A stretch of DNA of 64,000 bases from an uncultured Hyphomicrobiales bacterium (GCA_903878085.1 CAIRGJ010000035.1:37429-101428), one strand, 5' to 3'. Counted from the first letter of the stretch, positions 47,512 through 59,080 are shown. The notes: generated from the letters alone by a model not told the origin. Numbers and translations: made by a program.

Positions 47512-48759
47512 TTACGCCCTGCGCACCATGGCGGGAACCAGATGCTTGACGGTCGGCGCACCGACCTGCTGCATCGCTCCGTACAACTCGTCGCGCATCA
47601 GTTCAAGCACGCGCTCGACGCCGGGCTGGCCGAAGGCGCCGAGGCCCCAGATATAGGGCCGCCCGATGCAGACCGCGGTCGCGCCCAGGCACAGCGCCTT
47701 GACGATGTCGGTGCCGCGGCGGAAGCCGCTATCGACCAAAATCGGCATACGGCCTTTGACCGCCTCGGCGATCTCCGGCAGCGCGTCGATGCTCGATCGC
47801 CCGCTATCCTCGCTACGGCCGCCGTGGTTGGAGACGATGATGCCGTCGACGCCGGCGTCGGCGGCCAGCACGGCGTCCTCATAAGCGAGGATGCCCTTGA
47901 GCACGATCTTCATTTTGGTGGTGTCGCGCAGCCGCTTGATGAAGTCCCAGGTCATGGCTGACGACTGAGTATTCTTCATCCCGGACAGATCGATGCCCTG
48001 GTACATCGAGCGCCGCGCCTGGCCCGCCGCAAGACTGCTGCGATCGTGGCAGCCGTTGCAGTCGCGCGTGTCGGTCTGCCGCAGCCGGAACAGCGTTTCT
48101 TGATTGCGTCCGCCGGAGCGGTCCACGGTCACTGCGACCACCGGACAGCCGGCCTTTTCGGCGCGCAGCACCATGGTCTTGGCCAGGTCCCAATTGTTGG
48201 ACGCATAGAGCTGGTACCAGATCGGCGCGCCGCGGGCGTCGGTGACGTCCTCAACGCCCGTTGTCGTGGCCGTGGACAGAATTTGCAGGTGGTTCGCCGC
48301 CTTCGCCGCCTTGGCGACGGCTATTTCGCCTTCCGGGTGGAACATCCTATGCCCGCCGACCGGCGCGATCACGATCGGGCTCGGATACTTCACGCCGAGG
48401 ATATCGACGCTCATGTCGACCTTGCTGACATCGACCAACCGGCGCGGCCGCAACTGAAACTTCAGGAAGCCCTCGCGGTTGGCGCGCAACGTAACTTCGT
48501 CGTCGATGCCGGACGCCATGTAGCCGAAGTGCGCCGGCGGCACGTTGACCCGGCACGGCGGCTCGAAATCGAAGACGTTGATCGCTTCCTTCGGCGACTT
48601 GATCAGCTTGTCGGCCTGGAACGGCGCCCAGATCAGCGGATCGTTCGGCTTGATCGGCACCGCCGGCACGTCGCCGGCAAAGGCGCTGGAGGCAAACAGC
48701 GGCGACGCCGCCATGAATTGCAAAAACTTGCGGCGGCTCTGCTCGGTGATCGGCGACAT
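47512..48759 (-). CDS. Tat-exported FMN-dependent alpha-hydroxy-acid oxidising enzyme with CxxCH motif
   Basis: 415 residues. A twin-arginine signal, SRRKFLQFMAASPLF, is followed by an A-x-A site (SAFAGD). The FMN TIM barrel has SPIVIAPVGGHRMFHPEGE, STATTTGVED, WYQLYASNNWD, VTVDRSGG, LKGILAYEDA and VSNHGGRSEDSG with the catalytic His. Inserted at about residues 228-242 is TRDCNGCHDRSS, containing CNGCH, a c-type heme-binding motif. It would oxidise L-lactate or another 2-hydroxy acid in the periplasm and pass electrons to a quinone or cytochrome. Located between queA and tgt; stop 43 bp before the tgt start. Confidence 0.85.
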   Translation of the reverse strand: MSPITEQSRRKFLQFMAASPLFASSAFAGDVPAVPIKPNDPLIWAPFQADKLIKSPKEAINVFDFEPPCRVNVPPAHFGYMASGIDDEVTLRANREGFLKFQLRPRRLVDVSKVDMSVDILGVKYPSPIVIAPVGGHRMFHPEGEIAVAKAAKAANHLQILSTATTTGVEDVTDARGAPIWYQLYASNNWDLAKTMVLRAEKAGCPVVAVTVDRSGGRNQETLFRLRQTDTRDCNGCHDRSSLAAGQARRSMYQGIDLSGMKNTQSSAMTWDFIKRLRDTTKMKIVLKGILAYEDAVLAADAGVDGIIVSNHGGRSEDSGRSSIDALPEIAEAVKGRMPILVDSGFRRGTDIVKALCLGATAVCIGRPYIWGLGAFGQPGVERVLELMRDELYGAMQQVGAPTVKHLVPAMVRRA

Positions 48760-48822
48760 GATTTTCCCTCCCCAGGGAGCGCCCGCCGGATTTATTCCGG
48801 TCGAGCCTTATGCGGGGGAAGG

Positions 48823-49908
48823 CTATACCCCGGGCGCGGCCGGGAACAGCAGGCAGGCGTCGCCGTAGGAATAGAACCGATAGCCGCTGTGAATGGCGTG
48901 GGCATAGGCGCGCTGCATGGTGGAAAGCCCGCTGAAGGCCGACACCAGCATGAACAGCGTCGAACGCGGCAGGTGGAAATTGGTCAGCATCAGGTCCACC
49001 GCCTTGAAGCGATAGCCGGGGGTGATGAAGATCGCCGTGTCGCCGGCAAAGGCGTGCAATTGGCCGTCGTCGCTCGCCGCGGTTTCCAGCGTGCGCAACG
49101 CCGTCGAGCCGACCGCCACGATCCGCCCGCCTTTGGCCCGCGCCGCGTTGAGGGTGGCGGCAGTCTCGGCCGTGAGGACGCCGAATTCGGCATGCATTTT
49201 GTGATCGGCGGTATCGTCCACCTTCACCGGCAGGAACGTGCCGGCGCCGACGTGCAGCGTGACCTTGTGGACAGCGATGCCTTTGGCCGCGAGGCGCTCC
49301 AGCAAGGCCGGGGTGAAGTGCAGCCCCGCCGTGGGGGCGGCCACGGAGCCTTCCGGCTCGGCGAAAACGGTCTGGTAGTCGGCTTTGTCCTGTTCGTCGG
49401 TCGGCCGCTTGGACGCGATATAGGGCGGCAGCGGCATTGCGCCACGTTCGGCAATGGCCTGATCCAGGACCGGACCATGGAAGGAAAATGAAAGGGTTAC
49501 CTCACCGCCTTCATCTTTTTGTGAAACCTGAGCATCAAGCTGATCGAGGAAACAGACCCGGCCTTCCGAGCCAAACCGCAGCGTGTCGCCGGCCTGGACC
49601 TTCTTGGCGCCGAGGATGAACGCCCGCCAGGTCGAGCCGTCGATGCGCTTGTGCAGCGTGGCCTCAATCCCAGGCTCGGCATCGCCCCGCCCGATGCGGC
49701 GGCCTTTCAGCCGCGCCGCGATCACCCTGCTGTCATTGACCACCAGACAGTCACCCGCCAGCAGCAGGTCCGGCAGATCGGCGATCGCGCGGTCGTCCAG
49801 CCCTTCGCCGGGCTTCACGACCAGAAGCCGCGACGCGGCGCGCGGAACGGCCGGCCGCAACGCAATGCGGTCGGCCGGCAGCTCGAAGTCGAAGAGATCG
49901 GTGCGCAT
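48823..49908 (-). CDS. queA: S-adenosylmethionine:tRNA ribosyltransferase-isomerase QueA
   Basis: 361 residues. The N-terminus [35 protein letters not shown], the [12 protein letters not shown] loop, [11 protein letters not shown] and [15 protein letters not shown] are all diagnostic. It transfers ribosyl from SAM to preQ1 in tRNA, giving epoxyqueuosine, the step after Tgt. Length is normal. In order upstream are two cyclophilins and coaD, the common rhizobial coaD-ppi-queA-tgt neighbourhood, here with a flavoprotein gene inserted before tgt. Confidence 0.97.
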   Translation of the reverse strand: MRTDLFDFELPADRIALRPAVPRAASRLLVVKPGEGLDDRAIADLPDLLLAGDCLVVNDSRVIAARLKGRRIGRGDAEPGIEATLHKRIDGSTWRAFILGAKKVQAGDTLRFGSEGRVCFLDQLDAQVSQKDEGGEVTLSFSFHGPVLDQAIAERGAMPLPPYIASKRPTDEQDKADYQTVFAEPEGSVAAPTAGLHFTPALLERLAAKGIAVHKVTLHVGAGTFLPVKVDDTADHKMHAEFGVLTAETAATLNAARAKGGRIVAVGSTALRTLETAASDDGQLHAFAGDTAIFITPGYRFKAVDLMLTNFHLPRSTLFMLVSAFSGLSTMQRAYAHAIHSGYRFYSYGDACLLFPAAPGV

Positions 49909-49937
49909 GGGTTTGCTTTACCCTGCGCGGGGACGAA

Positions 49938-50393
49938 TTACGCCCCCATCGTCGCCTTGACGATCTTGTCGGGGTTCTTGACTGGCTCGCCGCGCTTGAT
50001 CTTGTCGACGTTGTCCATGCCTTCGATGACGTTGCCCCAGGCGGTGTACTGGCCGTTGAGGAAACCCGCGTCGTCGAAGCAGATGAAGAACTGGCTGTCG
50101 CCGGAATCAGGGCTCGCGGCGCGCGCCATCGACACGGTGCCGCGCACGTGCGGCTCCTTGTTGAACTCCGCTTTGAGCTTCTTGCCCGAGCCGCCGGTGC
50201 CGGTGCCCTGCGGACAGCCGGTCTGCGCCATGAAGCCGTCGATGACGCGGTGGAACACGATGCCATCGTAGAAGCCTTCCTTGACCAGTTCCTTGATGCG
50301 CGCGACATGGCCGGGCGCCAGATCCGGCCGCATGGCGATCACGACGTTGCCTTGGGTGGTCTCTAGAGTGAGTGTGTCTTCGGGTTTTGCCAT
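49938..50393 (-). CDS. Cytoplasmic peptidyl-prolyl cis-trans isomerase (cyclophilin)
   Basis: 151 residues, no signal peptide. Cyclophilin motifs: FHRVIDGFMAQTGCPQGTGTGG with the catalytic Arg, ARAASPDSGDSQFFICFDD, and LNGQYTAWGNVIEGMDNVDKIK, all in order. It speeds Xaa-Pro isomerisation during folding. The gene lies 29 bp upstream of queA and 31 bp downstream of the secreted paralogue, one likely operon. Confidence 0.94.
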   Translation of the reverse strand: MAKPEDTLTLETTQGNVVIAMRPDLAPGHVARIKELVKEGFYDGIVFHRVIDGFMAQTGCPQGTGTGGSGKKLKAEFNKEPHVRGTVSMARAASPDSGDSQFFICFDDAGFLNGQYTAWGNVIEGMDNVDKIKRGEPVKNPDKIVKATMGA

Positions 50394-50424
50394 GGGCTTG
50401 TCTTTCTGGGTTCGAGAATTGAAA

Positions 50425-50979
50425 TTATTTCGCGTCGGCGGCGACGGACATCTTCACGATCTTGTCGGGGTCGCTGACCGAGCCGTTATTGCCGGCCGAG
50501 CCTTTCTTGATCTTGTCGACCACGTCCATGCCCGACACCACCTGCCCGATCACGGTGTACTGGTTGTTCAGGCTCGCCGCGTCGCCGTACATGATGAAGA
50601 ACTGCGAATTGGCCGAATTCGGATCGGACGTGCGCGCCATACCGACAATGCCGCGTGTGAACGGCACGGTTGAGAACTCCGCTTTCAGCGCCGGATATTT
50701 CGAGCCGCCGGTGCCGTCGCCGCGCTGGCCGTCGCCGGTCTGCGCCATGAAGCCGGGGATGACACGGTGGAACGGCACGTTGTTGTAGAAGCCCTCGCGC
50801 GTCAGTTGCTTGATGCGCGCGGCGTGAGCAGGTGCCAGGTCGTTGCGCAGCTTGATGACGACGCGGCCGTCCTTGGTGTCGAGATAAACCGTGTTCTGCT
50901 GATCGGTCGCCGCCGGCGCCTGCGCCAAAGCCGGTACGGCGCAGCCAAGCGCGAGGACGAAAGCAAGAATGCGGATCAT
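50425..50979 (-). CDS. Periplasmic peptidyl-prolyl cis-trans isomerase (cyclophilin)
   Basis: 184 residues. Signal peptide MIRILAFVLALGCAVPALAQA, cut after ALA/QA. The cyclophilin domain has FHRVIPGFMAQTGDGQRGDGTGG, ARTSDPNSANSQFFIMYGDA and LNNQYTVIGQVVSGMDVVDKI. It works on proline bonds in the periplasm, the exported counterpart of the adjacent cytoplasmic enzyme. CTTCCGGGAGACTTC precedes the ATG at 50979. Stop is 31 bp from the next start. Confidence 0.95.
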   Translation of the reverse strand: MIRILAFVLALGCAVPALAQAPAATDQQNTVYLDTKDGRVVIKLRNDLAPAHAARIKQLTREGFYNNVPFHRVIPGFMAQTGDGQRGDGTGGSKYPALKAEFSTVPFTRGIVGMARTSDPNSANSQFFIMYGDAASLNNQYTVIGQVVSGMDVVDKIKKGSAGNNGSVSDPDKIVKMSVAADAK

Positions 50980-51003
50980 GAAGTCTCCCGGAAGTGTTGA
51001 GCG

Positions 51004-51501
51004 CTAACGCGCGAATTTCTTCTTCAGCAGCGCGGCGACCGAGGCCGGCACGAAGGCGGAAACGTCGCCGCCCATGCCGGCGATCTGGCGCACCAATGTG
51101 GCGGTGATCGGGCGCACCGGAGGTGACGCCGGCAGGAACACCGTCTGCACACCCGGCGCCATGGCCTCGTTCATGCCCGCCATCTGCATTTCGTAGTTGA
51201 AATCGGTGCTATCGCGTAAGCCCCGCACCAGCAGCGTGGCGCCGGCGGTCTTTGCCGCCTCGATCGCCAGCCCGGAAAAGGTCACGCAAGCCAGCTCGCA
51301 TTTGGCGGCTTTCGCCAGCGGCCCGCAGATGTCCTGCAGCATAGCCAGCCGGTCTTCGGTCGAGAACAGCGGGGCTTTGCCGGGGTTGACGCCGACCGCC
51401 AGCACCAATTTGTCGGCCAGCCCCACGGCGTGGCGCACCACGTCGAGGTGGCCGTTGGTGACGGGGTCGAAAGATCCCGCATAAAGGGCAATCCGCGGCA
51501 T
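51004..51501 (-). CDS. coaD: Phosphopantetheine adenylyltransferase
   Basis: 165 residues. The nucleotidyltransferase motif [17 protein letters not shown] has the TxGH signature, with [38 protein letters not shown] and [17 protein letters not shown] typical of CoaD. It makes dephospho-CoA from 4'-phosphopantetheine and ATP, the penultimate step of CoA synthesis. First gene of the leftward coaD-ppi-ppi-queA cluster. Confidence 0.97.
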   Translation of the reverse strand: MPRIALYAGSFDPVTNGHLDVVRHAVGLADKLVLAVGVNPGKAPLFSTEDRLAMLQDICGPLAKAAKCELACVTFSGLAIEAAKTAGATLLVRGLRDSTDFNYEMQMAGMNEAMAPGVQTVFLPASPPVRPITATLVRQIAGMGGDVSAFVPASVAALLKKKFAR

Positions 51502-51668
51502 AGGCCGGGTCTACCCCGCCGTTTTGCACCCCGCAAGGCCGCCTTGGCGTCCCGCCGCGCTGAACCTTTTGCCCGTTCGCGGGTTAGTGCGGCGAACCCT
51601 CTGCGACGTTGAACCTTTCGCCTGGCAGGCACGACGAAAAGTCGAGCCTTCAAGGATTGGGGACTGCC

Positions 51669-51890
51669 ATGCTCAAAGCGATCTCAGCCATCGTCAGCGC
51701 CGCCGCCGTTGCCGCCGTCTTCACCTTCGCCTTGCCGGGCGTTCAGGTCGACGCCGGCCCCTTGCCGAAGCCCGCCGAAGCCACACTGAAGGCCTGCACC
51801 CAGCAGGCCTGGCCGTATCTCAATTGCGTCGGCACCGAAGTTGGCAACCCGCGCATCCGTTTGGTGACCACCGATAGATTGGCCCGCTAA
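51669..51890 (+). CDS. Small secreted protein of unknown function
   Basis: 73 residues. A signal peptide, ISAIVSAAAVAAVFTFALPG, ends near residue 29. The mature peptide is about 45 residues with one Cys pair (LKACTQQAWPYLNCVG) and ends NPRIRLVTTDRLAR. ATG 51669 follows GGATTGGGGACTGCC. The ACTQQAWPY-NC pattern recurs in small secreted rhizobial proteins as far as I recall; no function is known. Confidence 0.7.
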   Translation: MLKAISAIVSAAAVAAVFTFALPGVQVDAGPLPKPAEATLKACTQQAWPYLNCVGTEVGNPRIRLVTTDRLAR

Positions 51891-51963
51891 CCGGTTTACC
51901 CGCCAACGGCCCGCGCGCTAGGCTCTCCCCCAAGGGACACTGAGATCCCCTCAGGGAGAGAAC

Positions 51964-52920
51964 ATGCGCCGGGTCATTTTTGCGGCCGCCGCGATGCTGT
52001 GGGCCGCCTCCGCTGTTGCCGAAACCTACCCGAGCCGTCCCATCAGGATCATCGTGCCGACGCCGCCCGGCGGGCCGGTCGATGTGATGGCGCGGCTCTT
52101 GGCCAATGCCCTGCCCGCCACCCTCGGCCAGCCGGTCTTCGTCGAGAACAGACCGGGCGCCGGTAACACCATCGGCTCGCGCCAGGCAGCTAGCGCCGAT
52201 CCCGACGGCTACACACTGATGGTGTCGGCCTCGAGCGGCCTGATCATGAGCCCCTTGATCTACAAGACCGCCGGCTATGACGCGTCGAGCTTTGCCGCCG
52301 TGGCGCTGATCGCCGAGACGCCGCAGGTGCTGGTGGTCAATCCGCAATTTCCGGCGAAATCGGTCGCCGAACTGATTGCCGCGGCCAAGGCCAATCCGGG
52401 CAAGCTGAATTACTCGACCGGCGGCGCCGGCACGCTGCCGCATCTCAACGCCGAATTGTTCAAGACGCTCAGCGGCGCCAACATCCAGCACGTGCCGTAC
52501 AAAGGCGGCGGCCCCTCGCTCACCGCCGTGATGGCGGGTGAGGTGCAGATGACCTTCGACACCGTGAGCACCTCGCTGCAATTGATCCGCGAGGGCAAAG
52601 TGCGCGCGCTCGCCATCGTCGGCCCGAAGCGGTCGCCGGAATTGCCCGATGTGCCGACCATGCTGGAAGTTGGCTTCCCGGCGGTGACCAGCGGCGCCTG
52701 GACCGCGCTGTTGGCCCCGCGCGACACGCCGCCCGAGATCGTCGCCAAGCTCAACGCCGCCACCAACGCGGCCTTGCATAGTGAGCCAATGAAAGGCGTG
52801 CTCGCCAAACTCGGCGCCGAGCCGCGCGGCGGCACGCCGCAACAGCTCGCCGAACACATGGCGAAGGAAACCAAGAAGTGGGCCCCGATCGTCGCCGGGC
52901 TCGATCTAAAGGCGGATTAA
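51964..52920 (+). CDS. Tripartite tricarboxylate transporter substrate-binding protein (TctC/Bug family), second copy
   Basis: 318 residues. The signal peptide is MRRVIFAAAAMLWAASAVA. The Bug fold follows: YPSRPIRIIVPTPPGGPVDVMARLLA, VENRPGAGNTIGSRQAASADPDGYTLM, KANPGKLNYSTGGAGTLPHL and VPYKGGGPSLTAVMAGEVQ, each read in parts. It is a paralogue of the gene at 43266-44255, also without TctA/B. CAGGGAGAGAAC precedes the ATG. Its TAA overlaps the end of the convergent lysE pseudogene. Confidence 0.9.
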   Translation: MRRVIFAAAAMLWAASAVAETYPSRPIRIIVPTPPGGPVDVMARLLANALPATLGQPVFVENRPGAGNTIGSRQAASADPDGYTLMVSASSGLIMSPLIYKTAGYDASSFAAVALIAETPQVLVVNPQFPAKSVAELIAAAKANPGKLNYSTGGAGTLPHLNAELFKTLSGANIQHVPYKGGGPSLTAVMAGEVQMTFDTVSTSLQLIREGKVRALAIVGPKRSPELPDVPTMLEVGFPAVTSGAWTALLAPRDTPPEIVAKLNAATNAALHSEPMKGVLAKLGAEPRGGTPQQLAEHMAKETKKWAPIVAGLDLKAD

Positions 52921-53532
52921 CCCGGCCTTCTTGCCAGCGACAGCCAGAGGCCGCCGCCGATCAGCACGGCGCCGGACAATCGGCCAAGGAGCTTGTTGTG
53001 CTTCGGCTTGATGAACCAGGCACGGCCAAAACCCGCGGCCACCGCCCAGCCGCTATCGAGCACGGCCCCCCAGCGTCACCGAGCAGATGCACATAATGAG
53101 CAACTGCCGTTCGACCGGCAGCGTGGCGTCGATGAACTGCGGCAGGAACGCGGTGAAAAAGGCGATGGTCTTGGGATTGGTGAGAGCGACGATAAAGCCG
53201 CGCCAGGCATGCACATGCGCGCCCGGCCGGACGGTTTCGCTTTTGCCGCCCGCATGACGCCACGCTTGAATGCCGAGCCAGATCAAATAGGCCGCGCCCA
53301 CCCAGCGCAGCACCTCAAACACGTCCGATGACGCTTTCAAAATCCAGCTCAGGCCGAAGGCGATACCGGCGAGCAGCACGGCATTGCCGGCACTGGCGCC
53401 GGCCACCGTCGAAAGCGCGGCGCGGGTGCCCTGCCGCGCGCCGGTCGCCAGGATCAGCGTGACGATCGGCCCCGGCGTCAGAAACAGCACGACGGTGATG
53501 AGCAGGAAGGCGGTGAAGAGTTCGAGGTTCAT
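52917..53532 (-). pseudogene. LysE family amino-acid exporter, +1 frameshift in a six-G run
   Basis: The first 159 codons give a normal LysE/RhtB protein: FLLITVVLFLTPGPIVTLILATGARQG, SAGNAVLLAGIAFGLSWIL, YLIWLGIQAWRHAGG, NPKTIAFFTAFLPQFID. The frame then ends at TAG after CSVTLGGRAR. Removing one base from the six-C run at 53066-53071 (six G on the coding strand) restores LGAVLDSGWAVAAGFGRAWF, LSGAVLIGGGLWLSLARRPG and a stop at 52917, giving about 204 residues, the exact family length. So the gene has one extra base: an assembly error, a recent loss, or a slippage switch. LysE proteins export amino acids or homoserine lactones. Confidence 0.85.
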
Positions 53533-53561
53533 GGTCCTTGTCCCGCATCGCGCGCTTTATT

Positions 53562-53598
53562 CCCCTCCCCCGCGAGCTCTTGCGAGTGTGGGGAGGGG
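53562..53598. repeat. Interspersed hairpin (CCCCTCCCC / GGGGAGGGG)
   Basis: CCCCTCCCC (53562-53570) pairs with GGGGAGGGG (53590-53598); an inner CGC/GCG pair follows the same plan as the hairpin after ndvB at 35621-35651. It lies directly upstream of lysE. Confidence 0.7.
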
Positions 53599-53709
53599 TC
53601 AGGGGTGGGGGAACGAAATCGGTCGCGCGCAGAAGCTCAATAGCAATATCGAAGCGCCCCCACCCCGGTTCGTCTTGCTACGCAATCCGAACCGACCCTC
53701 CCCACGCAT

Positions 53710-53735
53710 CCGAACTCGGGTTCACCCGAGTTCGG
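53710..53735. repeat. 26-nt palindrome, unit 1 (CCGAACTCGGGT arms)
   Basis: Arms CCGAACTCGGGT (53710-53721) and ACCCGAGTTCGG (53724-53735) are perfect complements around two bases. It lies 12 bp from a second 26-nt palindrome of similar design and close to the gyrA stop. Confidence 0.82.
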
Positions 53736-53747
53736 CGTTTTGAGTGG

Positions 53748-53773
53748 CCGAAGTCGGATATATCCGACTTCGG
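53748..53773. repeat. 26-nt perfect palindrome, unit 2 (CCGAAGTCGGATA arms)
   Basis: Arms CCGAAGTCGGATA (53748-53760) and TATCCGACTTCGG (53761-53773) match over all 26 bases. It shares CCGAA-TCGG and the CCGA-TTCGG closing pattern with unit 1. It may be an interspersed repeat, a terminator of gyrA, or a protein-binding site. Confidence 0.82.
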
Positions 53774-53791
53774 TTGGGGGAGGGAAAGCAA

Positions 53792-56530
<2,739 letters not shown>

Positions 56531-56745
56531 AAATGGCTTCCTGCGGGTTCGCTAATGCCTGATTTATGTAACTGATTCACCCCTGCTTTGCCACCCGAAA
56601 GGGCGCTCTGAACACGCTAATTTCGAACGTATTTTCAATAGCTTATCGGGGCTCTTTGGGCTCCTGTGGCAACCCCGTGACAAGGGCCTGGTAGCCGTCA
56701 TTTTTGCACGCCGTTGCGGCGGCAATGGAGTACGGTCGGCCGGCC

Positions 56746-57375
56746 ATGATGCCGCTCGAATTCCTCATCTCAGCCTTTGTGACGCTGCTGGTCGTGGTCG
56801 ATCCGCTCGGCCTGGTGCCGGCTTTCGTCGCCATCACCGGTGGCCTGCCGGCGCAAGCCCGCCGCAGCGTGGCGCTGCGCGCCTGCCTGATCGCGGCCGC
56901 GATCCTGGCCGGCAGCGCGCTCGGCGGCGACTGGCTGCTGCGCACCATGTCGATCACGCTTCCTGCCTTTAGAATTGCCGGCGGCCTGCTGCTGTTCTCG
57001 ATCGCCTCGGAAATGGTGTTCGGCGTGCGTATTGCGCGTCAGTCGAAAACTGCCGAGAACGTGATCGAGGATCACGTCCGCAATATCGCCGCCTTCCCGC
57101 TCGCCATCCCGCTGATGGCCGGCCCCGGCGCCATTACCGCCACCGTGCTGCTGGCCGGACGCAGCGGCGGCGATCCCGTGCGGCTCGGCATTCTGCTCGG
57201 CGTCATCGCCGCGGTGCTGGCGATTTGCCTGCTGGTGTTTACGCTGGCCGGGCGCATCGGCAAGCTGATCGGCATTACCGCCAATGTGGTGATGTCGCGC
57301 CTCCTCGGCGTGCTGCTGGCAGCCCTCGCCGTGCAGTTCGTCATCGACGGCGTGCGCGCGGCGCTGGCGGGCTAA
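56746..57375 (+). CDS. MarC family integral membrane protein
   Basis: 209 residues from MMPLEFLISAFVTLLVVVDP (ATG 56746); earlier in-frame ATG at 56704 adds no family sequence. Six hydrophobic helices are visible, with DPLGLVPAFVAIT, FPLAIPLMAGPGAITATVLL and LLGVLLAALAVQFVIDGVRA, as in MarC/YhgN/YchE proteins. Function is not established; earlier antibiotic-resistance links for MarC were not upheld. The gene lies divergently between gyrA and ssb. Confidence 0.88.
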   Translation: MMPLEFLISAFVTLLVVVDPLGLVPAFVAITGGLPAQARRSVALRACLIAAAILAGSALGGDWLLRTMSITLPAFRIAGGLLLFSIASEMVFGVRIARQSKTAENVIEDHVRNIAAFPLAIPLMAGPGAITATVLLAGRSGGDPVRLGILLGVIAAVLAICLLVFTLAGRIGKLIGITANVVMSRLLGVLLAALAVQFVIDGVRAALAG

Positions 57376-57466
57376 AGCGCTTGCGGCCCGCCAGCCGCTC
57401 AGCACGATGCCTGAGGCGCGCGCGCCTCAGGCTGTCCGGTCGGTGTCCCTGTATCGCCGCGGCAAC

Positions 57467-57952
57467 TCAGAACGGAATCTCGTCGTCCATGTCGTCGCGC
57501 TTGCCGGCGCCGGCAAAGGCAGGCTTGCGTTCGCGCGACGCGGTCGGACCGGGCGAGCCGAAATCGCCGTCGTCGCTAGGGCCTGCGCTCGCGCCGCCAC
57601 CGCGGGTGTCGAGCATGGTGAGCGTCGAGTTGAAGCCCTGCAGCACCACTTCGGTCGAGTATTTGTCGTGGCCGTCTTTGTCGGTCCATTTGCGCGTCTG
57701 CAGCGCGCCCTCGAGATAGACCTTGGAGCCCTTCTTCAGATACTGCTCGATGACCTTGCAAAGACCTTCGTTGAACACCACGACGCGGTGCCATTCGGTC
57801 TTCTCTTTGCGCTCGCCGGTGGTCTTGTCGCGCCAGCTTTCCGAGGTGGCAACGCTGAGATTGGCGATCGGCCGGCCGTCCTGGGTGCGGCGAATTTCCG
57901 GATCCTTGCCGAGATTGCCGACCAGAATCACTTTGTTGACGCTACCCGCCAT
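57467..57952 (-). CDS. ssb: Single-stranded DNA-binding protein
   Basis: 161 residues from [20 protein letters not shown] (ATG 57952, TGGAGAGCATC upstream). OB-fold with [39 protein letters not shown] (read in parts) and [13 protein letters not shown] Gly/Ser/Ala-rich linker leads to the acidic tip DDMDDEIPF, the docking site for repair and replication proteins. An upstream in-frame start at 57988 lacks family similarity. A GTTC-N7-GTTC sequence lies 211 bp upstream. Confidence 0.97.
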   Translation of the reverse strand: MAGSVNKVILVGNLGKDPEIRRTQDGRPIANLSVATSESWRDKTTGERKEKTEWHRVVVFNEGLCKVIEQYLKKGSKVYLEGALQTRKWTDKDGHDKYSTEVVLQGFNSTLTMLDTRGGGASAGPSDDGDFGSPGPTASRERKPAFAGAGKRDDMDDEIPF

Positions 57953-58025
57953 GATGCTCTCCACTGGGCGCCTCAGGGCATCGTCCAAAACATGGTCGAT
58001 GCCGCCGCCGGTCGCCGGTAAGAGA

Positions 58026-58320
58026 CCGCCTGCCGCGGGCGATCCCGAAAATTAACTTTTGACACTAGACCTCAGCCGCCGCGCGGCAAGCGCGTTTGGC
58101 CTTAATCCACAGGGGCTTGCGAACGATAATGTAGCCTCGATCGGACAATCTCGCAAGTATTTGTTCTTTTTTTGTTCTTATTGATATTAACCAATTAGGC
58201 GCTTGATATGATTGGACATTTTGCTCTATTGTTGCGTATATATCACAGCCCGAATCAACCATAAGCGATAGACTCACCTCCAGTTCCCGTGTTCGGCCGA
58301 AAAAACCTGGAGGTTATCTG
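58026..58320. promoter_or_regulatory. A+T-rich region between ssb and the outer-membrane gene, with a possible LexA box
   Basis: 295 bp, A+T-rich compared with the rest, with no convincing gene. At 58163-58177 it holds GTTC-TTTTTTT-GTTC, which fits the alphaproteobacterial LexA pattern GTTC-N7-GTTC; ssb is LexA-regulated in some bacteria, but the T-run makes chance likely. TTGGAC (58212-58217) and TATATA (58237-58242) could be a promoter for the rightward gene, with a rather long 19-bp spacer. GGAGG before 58321 is its ribosome-binding site. Confidence 0.35.
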
Positions 58321-59002
58321 ATGAAGCGTTTTCTACTTACGATAGGTGCGGGTCTGATGGCGGTATCGATGGCTTCGCCATCGTTCGCGGCCGATATGCC
58401 CCCGCCCCGCCTATAAGGCGCCCATGTATGTCGCCCCGTTTAGCTGGACCGGCTTCTACGTCGGTATCAACGGCGGCTACGGCTGGGGCAAATCGAACTG
58501 GACCGCTGGTGCAATCACCACCGGCGACTTCAACGTCAAGGGCCCGCTGGTCGGCGGCACCCTCGGCTACAACCTGCAGACCGGCGCCTGGGTGTTCGGC
58601 CTCGAAGCCGATGCCGATGCCGAGGCCAGCTGGATCAAGGGCTCGACCACCGTCAATTGCGGTGGTGGCGGTTGCGAAACCAGCAACCGCTGGCTCGCAA
58701 CCGGCCGCGGCCGTATCGGCTACGCCTGGGATCGCTTCCTGCCCTACATCACGGGCGGCGTAGCGGGCGGCGACATCAAGATGGGAGCGGTGAACGGCAC
58801 CGTTTCCGAAACCAAAACGAAGCTCGGCTACACTGTCGGCGGCGGCGTCGAATACGCCTTCCTCGGCGCCTGGTCGGCGAAGATCGAATATCTCTATGTC
58901 GATCTCGGCAAGGCGTCGTGCAGCGCGGCCACTTGCGGCCTCACCACCGACGTCAAGTTCAACGCCAACATCGTCAAACTGGGCGTGAACTACCGCTTCT
59001 AA
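58321..59002 (+). pseudogene. Outer-membrane beta-barrel protein, +1 frameshift in a five-C run
   Basis: Starts MKRFLLTIGAGLMAVSMASP-SFAADMPPPRL after a strong GGAGG and then meets TAA at 58414. The signal peptide is thus separated from its barrel. From 58412 the +1 frame continues YKAPMYVAPFSWTGFYVGIN, GGYGWGKSNW, GYNLQTGAWVFGLEADADAE, GRGRIGYAWDRFLPYITGGV and NIVKLGVNYRF, a small porin-like barrel of the rhizobial Omp25-type with the usual aromatic C-terminus. One base too many in CCCCC (58399-58403) accounts for the shift; corrected, the protein has about 226 residues. Assembly error or a slippage switch cannot be told apart here. Confidence 0.85.
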
Positions 59003-59048
59003 TCGCGCGGACCAAGCCGCAGGACGCGGCTCCGCACCAAAATCTTAC

Positions 59049-59080
59049 AAGGGCCGGCCATTGCGCCGGCCCTTTGCTTT
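59049..59080 (+). terminator. Rho-independent terminator after the outer-membrane gene
   Basis: AAGGGCCGGC (59049-59058) pairs with GCCGGCCCTT (59065-59074) around CATTGC, followed by TGCTTTT. It faces the end of convergent feoB and can serve both. Confidence 0.85.

Noticed and set aside
58065..58277. Leftward 70-codon frame between ssb and the outer-membrane gene
   Set aside because: No ribosome-binding site or family features; the A+T-rich region looks regulatory.
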